64,000 bases of DNA, from the NCBI GenBank assembly GCA_965250245.1, contig OZ252296.1, forward strand, positions 682,001 through 746,000, written 5' to 3'. This DNA comes from JABDIP01 sp965250245. Its GTDB lineage: Bacteria > Pseudomonadota > Alphaproteobacteria > DSM-16000 > Inquilinaceae. Shown piece after piece: positions 44,389 through 51,952 of the stretch (within the stretch, counting starts at the first letter, position 1; each line of letters starts with the position of its first letter). Both the position numbers and the translations under genes were made by a program. The notes beneath the pieces are model-generated. The model was not told the DNA's origin. It searched no databases and saw only the letters and a list, made by a program, of their open reading frames with translations.

Positions 44389-45066
44389 ATGGCAATCCTT
44401 CAACCCCCGGCAATCATACCGGCCCGGCAGCAGTACACGGACTACGCGCTCTCCGACGGCAATACCTGGTGGTCCTGGTGGGACGAGCGAACGGAACAGC
44501 CCATGGGCTGCCCCGACGAGGGTTGGAAGCTGCACATCGGCGGTACCAAGGACAATGCGGAACGGATCCTGAACGCCGTGGCGCCCAGGCTTCAGCGCCT
44601 CGAAATCCATCACAAGTTCGCCCGGGACACGGACATTCTCGACACGGCGAACGGAACCCAGGCGGGGAAGTGGTTCGTCGCCTATCCGTGGAGCCTGGCC
44701 CATGCCATCCAGGCGACCTGCGCCATCGATCAGGTCCTGGCCGGCCTGTTCCAAGGCGCGGGTCACCAGGATTTGACGGAGCCCGTGCCGGGCGACCGGC
44801 CGGTCGGCCAGACCGTCGTGTACACCCGCTACGGCCAATTCAAGAGAGGGAGCTACATCCTCGGCGCGGATCGCGGGCGGCCCGTGGTCGACAACCGGTC
44901 CCAGTCCCGTCCCAGTCACGTTGCCGACCCGTGGCCGGTTTGCCGGGGCCTCCTGGCCGGGGCGCCGCCGCCGACCGATCGTCTTCCGGTCGCCCTGCGC
45001 GAGCAGTTCCCGGTCTACACATCCGCCGAGAGGGCGGCATTCGACCGGCTGGAGGGCAGCGAGTAG
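44389..45066 (+). CDS. Stand-alone RamC_N/OspF-like lyase-domain protein, copy 3
   Basis: 225 residues. It keeps G-W-K47-L-H49, H-H-K76-F (29-residue spacing), G-T-Q-A-G-K-W-F-V-A-Y-P, V-V-Y-T-R-Y-G-Q-F and V-V-D-N-R-S. The Y-R-Y-G-x-F and D-x-R elements match the LanKC N-terminal domain best of the three. The tail is more Arg/Pro-rich. GGAG lies 7 bases before ATG 44389. The 266-base gap before it has no gene. It is followed by pgi 83 bases later, which is unrelated. Confidence 0.7.
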   Translation: MAILQPPAIIPARQQYTDYALSDGNTWWSWWDERTEQPMGCPDEGWKLHIGGTKDNAERILNAVAPRLQRLEIHHKFARDTDILDTANGTQAGKWFVAYPWSLAHAIQATCAIDQVLAGLFQGAGHQDLTEPVPGDRPVGQTVVYTRYGQFKRGSYILGADRGRPVVDNRSQSRPSHVADPWPVCRGLLAGAPPPTDRLPVALREQFPVYTSAERAAFDRLEGSE

Positions 45067-45148
45067 GCGTTCGCCCACCCGTGCCCGTGGAGGCGCGGTC
45101 GGCATTCTGATACGGTCCGCGCAGCCGTTCTTCGCGCGGAGCCTCCCC

Positions 45149-46792
45149 ATGTCGACGCTGACCGATTCGGAAGCCTGGAAGCTGCTGGCCGCCCATGCGG
45201 AAGAGGCCAAGCGCCAGCATATGCGCGAGATGTTCGACGACGACCCGAACCGGTTCGACCGGTTTTCCCTGCGCGTCGGCGACATGCTGCTGGACTATTC
45301 CAAGAACCGCATCGGCCGGGAGACCATGCGGCTGCTGATCGGCTTGGCCAAGCAGCAGGATGTCGAGGGCTGGCGCAGTGCCATGTTCTCCGGCCAGAAG
45401 ATCAATCGCACCGAAAACCGCTCGGTCCTCCACGTCGCCCTGCGCAACCGCTCGCTGCGACCGGTGCTGGTCGGAGGCCGCGACGTGATGGCCGATGTGC
45501 GCGAGGTGCTGGGCCGCATGCGGGGTTTCACCGAATCGGTCCGCTCCGGCGACTGGAAGGGCCATACCGGCAAGCGCATCACTGATGTGGTGAATATCGG
45601 CATCGGTGGCTCCGATCTCGGGCCGGAGATGGTGTCCAAGGCGCTCGGCGCCTACCGCCATCCGGAGATCCGGCTGCACTTCGTCTCCAACATCGACGGC
45701 ACCCATCTGGCCGAGGCGCTGAAGCCGCTCGACGCCGAGACCACCCTGTTCATCGTCGCGTCGAAGACCTTCACCACCCAGGAGACCCTGACCAACGCCC
45801 GCTCCGCCCGCGACTGGTTCCTGGAGAGCGGCGCCGACGAGGCGGCCATCGCCAAGCATTTCGTGGCGCTCTCCACCAACGAGGCGGAGGTGACCGCCTT
45901 CGGCATCGACCCGGCCAACATGTTCGGCTTCTGGGACTGGGTCGGCGGCCGCTATTCGGTGTGGTCGGCGATCGGGCTCTCCGTCGCCATCGCCATCGGC
46001 ATGGACCAGTTCGAGGCCTTTCTGGAAGGCGGCCATGCCATGGACGAGCATTTCCGGGAGGCGCCGCTGGACGAGAACATGCCGGTCATCCTGGCCCTGC
46101 TCGGCGTGTGGTATGGCGGCTTCTTCGACGCCCACGCCCATGCGGTGCTGCCCTACGACCAGTACCTGGCCCGGCTGCCGGCCTATCTGCAGCAGGCCGA
46201 CATGGAATCCAACGGCAAGTCGGTCAGCCGCGGCAATGCGCCGGTCGACCACCAGACCGGCCCGATCGTGTTCGGCGAGCCCGGCACCTGCGGCCAGCAC
46301 GCCTTCTACCAGCTGATCCACCAAGGCACCCGGCTCATCCCCTGCGACTTCATCGCACCCTGCCAAAGCCGGAACGCGCTGGGCGACCATCACCGCATCC
46401 TGCTGGCCAATTTCCTGGCCCAGACCGAGGCGCTGATGCGCGGCAAGACCGAGGAGGAGGCCCGCGCTGAGCTCGCATCCCAGGGCCTGGAGGGCGATTC
46501 CCTGGAGGCGCTAATCCCGCACAAGATGTTCTCCGGCAACCGGCCAACCAACACCATCCTGGTTAAGCAGCTCGACCCGCACATGCTGGGCATGCTGATC
46601 GCCCTCTACGAGCACAAGATCTTCGTCCAGGGCGTCATCTGGGACATCTACAGCTTCGACCAATGGGGCGTGGAGCTGGGCAAGCAGCTCGCCAAGGAGA
46701 TCCTGCCCAAGCTGGAGTACGGCGCAGTGCCGGAGGGGCATGACAGCTCCACCGTGGGGCTGATGCGGTTCTTCCACGAGAACCGGGGGTAG
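45149..46792 (+). CDS. pgi: Glucose-6-phosphate isomerase
   Basis: 547 residues, full length. Signatures: G-I-G-G-S-D-L-G-P, S-K-T-F-T-T-Q-E-T, G-G-R-Y-S-V-W-S-A-I-G, D-E-N-M-P-V-I-L-A-L and R-N-A-L-G-D-H-H-R. It interconverts glucose-6-phosphate and fructose-6-phosphate in the cytoplasm. ATG 45149 begins the conserved S-E-A-W-K-L-L-A-A-H-A. Confidence 0.97.
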   Translation: MSTLTDSEAWKLLAAHAEEAKRQHMREMFDDDPNRFDRFSLRVGDMLLDYSKNRIGRETMRLLIGLAKQQDVEGWRSAMFSGQKINRTENRSVLHVALRNRSLRPVLVGGRDVMADVREVLGRMRGFTESVRSGDWKGHTGKRITDVVNIGIGGSDLGPEMVSKALGAYRHPEIRLHFVSNIDGTHLAEALKPLDAETTLFIVASKTFTTQETLTNARSARDWFLESGADEAAIAKHFVALSTNEAEVTAFGIDPANMFGFWDWVGGRYSVWSAIGLSVAIAIGMDQFEAFLEGGHAMDEHFREAPLDENMPVILALLGVWYGGFFDAHAHAVLPYDQYLARLPAYLQQADMESNGKSVSRGNAPVDHQTGPIVFGEPGTCGQHAFYQLIHQGTRLIPCDFIAPCQSRNALGDHHRILLANFLAQTEALMRGKTEEEARAELASQGLEGDSLEALIPHKMFSGNRPTNTILVKQLDPHMLGMLIALYEHKIFVQGVIWDIYSFDQWGVELGKQLAKEILPKLEYGAVPEGHDSSTVGLMRFFHENRG

Positions 46793-46854
46793 TGGCGCCT
46801 TCTCGGCCGTCGTTCCCGCTTCACTGAAAAGATAGATGAACGGCCGTGCTGCCG

Positions 46855-47268
46855 TTAGTGGTCGTTCGACGCGTGAGCTGAGAGGCTTGGCTGGCTGACA
46901 AGGTAGTCACGAATGTCACTGCTAAATACCAAATACAATCCGCATACGAATTCGACCGCTCCGATGAATGTATAGAATAGCTTCAACCAAGTATCTACAG
47001 TTCTCATTTCACCTGACCAGGGCAGATATACTGCTAGACCGCCACTAACTAGGAGAACTAGCCCTAGAATGACCGATGCCCACCTTAGCTTGTTAAGACT
47101 CGCTCCAACTAAGACAAATATGAGTAAGTATCGATGAACATCGTAAATAACTGACGTTCCAAATTGAACTATATTGACAACTAAAAGGGTAATGGTTGCG
47201 ATTGTTACCGTGGTGAGAACATCGTTAAGTTTCTTTTGGCCGCTGGCGATCGTGTAATCATTGGCCAT
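46855..47268 (-). CDS. Orphan AT-rich membrane protein with four helices
   Basis: 137 residues, not recognised. Hydrophobic helices at about 20-40, 47-60, 66-85 and 97-118; the ends are polar. Codon use (ATA, AGT, CTA, TTA) and base composition contrast with pgi and mutL on either side, so the gene is likely acquired. ATG 47268 was chosen; TTG 47280 has no proper spacing for a ribosome-binding site. The gap between it and mutL is also AT-rich. Confidence 0.65.
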   Translation of the reverse strand: MANDYTIASGQKKLNDVLTTVTIATITLLVVNIVQFGTSVIYDVHRYLLIFVLVGASLNKLRWASVILGLVLLVSGGLAVYLPWSGEMRTVDTWLKLFYTFIGAVEFVCGLYLVFSSDIRDYLVSQPSLSAHASNDH

Positions 47269-47384
47269 GTCGATCTTCAACTCCGATCTTCTATCAAATC
47301 ATAAGTGACAATCACGCGATGCTAGTTCATATGGGCAGCAATGCATACAATGCGTTGAGTCGATCTGCCGAGTAGTTGTCTCCC

Positions 47385-49187
47385 ATGCCCATCCGCCGAC
47401 TGCCCCAGACCCTGGTGAACCGTATCGCCGCCGGCGAGGTGATCGAGCGGCCGGCCGCCGCCGTGAAGGAGCTGGTGGAGAACGCTATCGATGCCGGCGC
47501 GACCCGCATCGACGTGACCCTGCGCGACGGCGGCCGCTCCTATATCGGCGTCAGCGATGACGGCCGCGGCATGACCCGGGACGCGTTGACGCTGGCGGTC
47601 GAGCGCCACGCCACCTCCAAGCTGCCCGACGACGATCTGGTGCATATCGCCACGCTGGGCTTTCGCGGCGAGGCGCTGCCGTCGATCGGCGCCGTCGGAC
47701 GCCTGACGATCGCCAGCCGGGCGGAGGGCGCGGCGGAAGCCTGGGCCCTGACCGTGGAGGGCGGCGCCGTGGCCGAGCCGGTGCCGGCCGCGCACAATGC
47801 CGGCACCAAGGTCGAGTTGCGCGACCTGTTCTACGCCACCCCGGCGCGGCTGAAGTTCCTGAAGAGCCAGCGGGCGGAGACGGCGGCGGTGGTCGACGCG
47901 GTGCAGCGCTTGGCCATGGCGCGGCCTGAGATCGGCTTCACCCTCACCGACGAGAGCCGCACCCCGGTCCGGCTGTCCGCCGCCCAGGGCGATCTGCTGG
48001 ACACGCGCCTGGCTCGGCTGGCGGCGATCCTGGGCCGGGAGTTCGCCGAGAACGCCGTGGCCATCGAGGCCGAGCGCGAGGGCGTGCGCCTCACCGGACA
48101 CGCGGCCCTGCCCACGCTCAACCGGGCGACCGCCCAGGCGCAGTATTTCTTCGTCAATGACCGGCCGGTGCGCGACAAGCAGCTGCTGGGCGCCATGCGC
48201 GGCGCCTATGCGGATTTCCTGGCCCGCGACCGGCACGCCATGGCGGTGCTGTTCCTCGACCTGCCGGCCGAGGCGGTCGACGTCAACGTGCATCCGGCCA
48301 AGGCCGAGGTGCGGTTCCGCGATGCCGGTCTGGTGCGCGGCCTGCTGGTCAGCGCCATCCGCCACGCCCTGGCCGGGGCCGGGCACCGCGCCGCAACGAC
48401 GGTCGGTACCGCCACCCTGGGCGCCTTCCGGCCGCACAGCGGCGCCGATCTGACCTATGGCCGCGACCGGCCGGCACCGATGCCCGGCGGGGTCGCCGAG
48501 TTGGCGGCCCAGTACCAGGCGCCGATCGGCCCGCCCTCCGCCCGCGCCGAGGCGTCGGCGCCGGGACCCGCCGCGGCGGCGCTGCAGGCCGAGCCGCCGG
48601 CGGCCGACTACCCGCTCGGCGCGGCCCGGGCGCAGTTGCACGAGACCTATATCGTCGCCCAGACCGAGTCCGGCATCGTCGTCGTCGACCAGCACGCCGC
48701 CCATGAGCGGCTGGTCTATGAGCGCATGAAGACGGCCCTCGCCGAGGGTGGCGTGAAGACCCAGGGCCTGCTGCTGCCGGAAGTGGTCGAGCTGTCGGGA
48801 ACCGCCGCGGCCCATCTGGTGGAGCGGGCGGCGGAGCTGGCCGAGCTGGGGCTGGTGCTGGAGGCCTTCGGCAGCGATGCCGTCGTGGTGCGCGAGGTGC
48901 CGGCGCTGCTGGGCCGGGCCGATGTGGCCGGGCTGGTCCGCGACCTGGCCGACGACCTGGCGGCGCTGGACGAGACCACGACACTGAAGGAGCGGCTGGA
49001 GGCGGTCTGCGCCACGCTGGCCTGCCATGGCAGCGTGCGGGCCGGCCGTCGCCTCACCGTGGAGGAGATGAACGCCCTGCTGCGCCAGATGGAGGCGACG
49101 CCCTATTCCGGCCAGTGCAACCACGGCCGCCCGACCTATGTGGAGCTGACCCTGGCGGACATCGAGCGGCTGTTCGGCCGGCGGTAG
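47385..49187 (+). CDS. mutL: DNA mismatch repair protein MutL (endonuclease type)
   Basis: 600 residues. The N-terminal GHKL ATPase has E-N-A-I-D-A-G, D-D-G-R-G-M and G-F-R-G-E-A-L. The C-terminal domain has the nicking endonuclease motif D-Q-H-A-A-H-E-R-L-V-Y-E (D-Q-H-A-x2-E-x4-E), A-C-H-G-S-V-R-A-G and Q-C-N-H-G-R-P-T, so it belongs to the latent-endonuclease class typical of bacteria without MutH. No mutS nearby. ATG 47385 begins the M-P-I-R-R-L family start. Confidence 0.96.
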   Translation: MPIRRLPQTLVNRIAAGEVIERPAAAVKELVENAIDAGATRIDVTLRDGGRSYIGVSDDGRGMTRDALTLAVERHATSKLPDDDLVHIATLGFRGEALPSIGAVGRLTIASRAEGAAEAWALTVEGGAVAEPVPAAHNAGTKVELRDLFYATPARLKFLKSQRAETAAVVDAVQRLAMARPEIGFTLTDESRTPVRLSAAQGDLLDTRLARLAAILGREFAENAVAIEAEREGVRLTGHAALPTLNRATAQAQYFFVNDRPVRDKQLLGAMRGAYADFLARDRHAMAVLFLDLPAEAVDVNVHPAKAEVRFRDAGLVRGLLVSAIRHALAGAGHRAATTVGTATLGAFRPHSGADLTYGRDRPAPMPGGVAELAAQYQAPIGPPSARAEASAPGPAAAALQAEPPAADYPLGAARAQLHETYIVAQTESGIVVVDQHAAHERLVYERMKTALAEGGVKTQGLLLPEVVELSGTAAAHLVERAAELAELGLVLEAFGSDAVVVREVPALLGRADVAGLVRDLADDLAALDETTTLKERLEAVCATLACHGSVRAGRRLTVEEMNALLRQMEATPYSGQCNHGRPTYVELTLADIERLFGRR

Positions 49188-49217
49188 GGCGCCTTCCAGT
49201 CGACGGCCTGCGCTCCG

Positions 49218-49340
49218 GCCCTCACCCGGCCTGCCTTCGGCAGTCCACCCTCTCCCAGGGGGAGAGGGTCATCGGTGACGGCTGTTGGTTCCCTCTCCCT
49301 CTGGGAGAGGGCGGCGCGCGCAGCCGCGCCGGGTGAGGGC
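49218..49340. repeat. Intergenic palindrome, family 1 relative
   Basis: GCCCTCACCCGGC at 49218 pairs with GCCGGGTGAGGGC ending at 49340. Inner blocks TCTCCCAGGGGGAGAGGG / CCCTCTCCCTCTGGGAGAGGG are as in the 15667 copy, but the outer GATCTTCGAT arms are absent. It lies between convergent mutL and ThuA genes. Confidence 0.8.
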
Positions 49341-49347
49341 TTGCGCC

Positions 49348-50100
49348 CTAGACCTCCTGCTCCGGCGCGCCCGGTTCCAGGGGCTTGGGCCGGTGCAGGG
49401 TGCGCGGCAGGGTGCCGGTGGCGTGGGCCGGTGCGGCCCAGCGCGCGGCGTTGCGCAGCACCGTCAGGATGTCGGCATTCCAATAGATCGGGAAGGTCTC
49501 GTGACCCGGCGCGAAATAGAACACCCGGCCGCGCCCGCGGCGGAAGCAGCAGCCCGAGCGAAAGACCTCGCCGCCCTCGAACCAGCTTATGAAGACCAGC
49601 GCGTCCGGGTCGGGGATGTCGAAGGGCTCGCCGTACATCTCATGGGCCGGCAGCTCGATATACGGCCCGACCCCCTCGGCGATCGGATGGCCGGGATCGA
49701 TGACCCACAGGCGCTGCTTCTCGCCGCCCTTGGCGATGCGCCAGGTGGCGGTGCAGGTGGTGCCCATCAGGCGCCGGAAGATCTTGGATTCCAGGCTGGA
49801 ATGCAGCGCCACCAGCCCCATGCCGTCATGGATGCGCGCCAGGACCCGGTCGACGATTGTGTCGGCCACCGCGTCATGGGCGAGATGCCCCCACCAGACC
49901 AGCACGTCGGTCGACGCCAGCACGTCCTCGGTGAGCCCGTGCTCCGGCGCGTCCAGGGTCGCGGTCCGGATCTCGAACCAGGGCGCGGCCAGCCCCTGGG
50001 CCAGGGCTGTATGAATGCCGTCCGGATAGATCGCCGCGACGGTGTCATCCTGCCGCTCGCGGCGATATTCGTTCCAGATCGTGAGGCGAAGGGCGGTCAT
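49348..50100 (-). CDS. ThuA-like domain protein (trehalose utilisation family)
   Basis: 250 residues. ThuA proteins share a GATase1-like fold. Segments seen: T-I-W-N-E-Y, D-G-I-H-T-A-L, D-V-L-V-W-W-G-H-L, G-M-G-L-V-A-L-H-S-S, and G-R-G-R-V-F-Y-F-A-P-G-H-E-T. ThuA is linked to sugar (trehalose, maltose) metabolism in rhizobia, but the reaction is not known. ATG 50100 gives the M-T-A-L-R-L start. It precedes nothing in the operon; the DUF3592 gene is upstream by 50 bases. Confidence 0.85.
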   Translation of the reverse strand: MTALRLTIWNEYRRERQDDTVAAIYPDGIHTALAQGLAAPWFEIRTATLDAPEHGLTEDVLASTDVLVWWGHLAHDAVADTIVDRVLARIHDGMGLVALHSSLESKIFRRLMGTTCTATWRIAKGGEKQRLWVIDPGHPIAEGVGPYIELPAHEMYGEPFDIPDPDALVFISWFEGGEVFRSGCCFRRGRGRVFYFAPGHETFPIYWNADILTVLRNAARWAAPAHATGTLPRTLHRPKPLEPGAPEQEV

Positions 50101-50150
50101 GACAGGTCCAGGGATCACGGGATGCCGGAAGGCCGGCCGGGGCCTCCGGT

Positions 50151-50606
50151 CTAGAGGTCTTCGAGGTCGGATTCCAGGTCCGTATCCGCGCCCCTGCGGA
50201 CCCGGCGCAGCCGCCACAGGCCGAAAGCCGACAGCACCAGCCCGAGTGGCAGCAGCAGGGCCGGCCAGCCGAAACGCTGGCGGGCGACGATCGCCCGGGG
50301 CGCGTCGCCGGCCCGGTACCAGACCAGCACCCGGTCGCCGACCTCCGGGGCCAGAGACCCGATGGCCTCGGCGAACATCATGGTCTCGCCGCCGGCGGTC
50401 TCATAGGCCACCAACAGCTCCGGCCGCGGTCCCGCGTCGGTCTCGACGTCGCGGGTGCCCAGCACCTCGCCGATGGTGCTGTCCAGGTCGCGGGCCTCCC
50501 AGAAGACATTGACCGCAAGCGCGATGGCGGCGAGGACGAGCGCCACGCCGATGGCGGCGGTGGCGGCCCAGAGCGTGCGCAATTCGCTGCGGTCCTCCTG
50601 GTTCAT
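50151..50606 (-). CDS. DUF3592-like membrane protein
   Basis: 151 residues. One N-terminal helix (about residues 14-36) and one C-terminal helix (about 112-130) flank a beta-rich extracytoplasmic region. This region contains T-I-G-E-V-L-G-T near residues 44-51, V-A-Y-E-T-A-G-G and V-G-D-R-V-L-V-W-Y-R-A-G-D-A-P-R. The V-x-V-x-Y, P-G-D/R arrangement fits DUF3592. It diverges from the FecR-like gene across a 209-base AT-rich gap. Confidence 0.8.
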   Translation of the reverse strand: MNQEDRSELRTLWAATAAIGVALVLAAIALAVNVFWEARDLDSTIGEVLGTRDVETDAGPRPELLVAYETAGGETMMFAEAIGSLAPEVGDRVLVWYRAGDAPRAIVARQRFGWPALLLPLGLVLSAFGLWRLRRVRRGADTDLESDLEDL

Positions 50607-50815
50607 CGGCGCCTGTCCTTCCTCGCCATCCTTGCACCCATGAAAATCGCAAAGATAGAAAATTAAGTAAACGGGCTAAACTATTTTGGATAATCTATAG
50701 AACTTTATGTATTTGAAGGAATTTGTACAGTCAAATTTAACCACGCATTTTATGAACTTGATAAGAACTCAAAGCTAAATTTGCAATAGGCCGGGAAGAG
50801 TATTGGGGAATACTA

Positions 50816-51916
50816 ATGAGGGTAACATGGACACAGCCCCTGACCCTGTCAGGGCGCTTTGCGATGATGGTTGCATTGGTGTTGGCGATGACCGGGACGT
50901 CGTCGGCCGACACCATGTATCACACGGCGGGCGGTGCCGGGCATTTCCACCTGCCTACGCCCGACGAGTCGGTGCCTCAGGCGGTTCAGCCGGCGGCGGA
51001 AGACCTCACCTGGCGCGTGATCGCGGTCGAGGGACAGGCCCTCGTGATCACCGATGACGGCGAGTCCGTGGACTGGCAGCCGGTTCGGGCCGGCCTCGAG
51101 CTGCCTGGCAATGCCCAGATCGAGACCGGCGACGAAACCCATGTGCTGCTGTTCAACGGCAGCGATGCCATCACCCTGCACGCCAATACCCGGATCGCTC
51201 TCGTTCCGACGCCGGCCGACGCCGAGCGGGTCGAGATCTATCAGGACACCGGCGACGCCGATTATCAGGTCTTTCATCGCTCGCAGGGTCCGGGCCTGGG
51301 CGGCGTCATCAACGCCGTCGGCCAGGCGCTGACGGACGACAATGCGCCCGGAGACCGCTTCGAGGTGCGGGCGCCGCACCTCACGACCGTGGTCAAGGGT
51401 ACCGCGTTCCGGGTCGCCGTGCGGCCTGATCGCACCGCGGTGACCGTCACCGACGGTGTCGTCGAGGTGTCCGATCCGCGCACCGGGGACCGGGCGGAGC
51501 TGGTTGCTGGACGGCAGGCCGTCGCCGACGCCAATCCCTCCGCCGGGGTCCAGGTGGCAGCCGTTGTCGACCCCGAGGTCGATGCGCGCGCCAAGGCTCC
51601 TTTGCATACCGACAGCAATCCGGATTGGGGGCGTGGCCGCGTCTGGAATAGCAACAGCAACGGATTTGGCAACGGCAACGGCGACGGTAACGGCAATAGC
51701 AACGGGACCGGCAACGGCGGCGGCAACGGGAACAGCAACGGCAATAGCAACGGCAATAGCAACGGCAATAGCAACGGGAACGGAAACGGCGGCGGCAACG
51801 GGAACAGCAACGGCAATAGCAACGGGAATGGTAACGGCAACGGTAACGGGAACAGCAACGGCAATAGCAACGGGAACGGCAACGGCAACGGTAACGGGAA
51901 CAGCAACGGGAACTGA
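50816..51916 (+). CDS. Exported FecR-domain protein with Asn-Gly repeat tail
   Basis: 366 residues. The signal peptide is residues 1-31. Residues about 70-225 are a FecR domain: W-R-V-I-A-V-E-G-Q-A-L-V, G-L-E-L-P-G-N-A-Q-I-E-T-G-D-E-T-H-V, A-N-T-R-I-A-L, then F-E-V-R-A-P-H-L-T-T-V-V-K-G-T-A-F-R-V. From residue 278 the tail is an N-G, S-N-G and G-N-G repeat with little else. FecR domains usually sense or bridge outer-membrane receptors and sensors. The adjacent CHASE2 kinase is the likely partner. GGGG precedes ATG 50816 by 8 bases. Confidence 0.85.
   Translation: MRVTWTQPLTLSGRFAMMVALVLAMTGTSSADTMYHTAGGAGHFHLPTPDESVPQAVQPAAEDLTWRVIAVEGQALVITDDGESVDWQPVRAGLELPGNAQIETGDETHVLLFNGSDAITLHANTRIALVPTPADAERVEIYQDTGDADYQVFHRSQGPGLGGVINAVGQALTDDNAPGDRFEVRAPHLTTVVKGTAFRVAVRPDRTAVTVTDGVVEVSDPRTGDRAELVAGRQAVADANPSAGVQVAAVVDPEVDARAKAPLHTDSNPDWGRGRVWNSNSNGFGNGNGDGNGNSNGTGNGGGNGNSNGNSNGNSNGNSNGNGNGGGNGNSNGNSNGNGNGNGNGNSNGNSNGNGNGNGNGNSNGN
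51647..51913 (+). repeat. Tandem codon repeat encoding Asn-Gly-Ser
   Basis: A run of AACGGC, AATAGC and AACGGG units without interruption over about 267 bases encodes the tail of the FecR-like protein. The tract is prone to slippage, so unit number is likely to vary between strains. The antisense and other frames are also open, which gives shadow ORFs that are not genes. Confidence 0.8.
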
Positions 51917-51952
51917 CCGATCGGCCTTCCGGCCAGTCGGAATCGTATCCAG

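Noticed and set aside
47322..49124. 600-codon minus-strand frame over mutL
   Set aside because: Antisense shadow; mutL motifs on the plus strand are complete.
51647..51913. Asn-Gly codon repeat as a CRISPR array
   Set aside because: Units are 6-9 bases without spacers and encode a protein tail.
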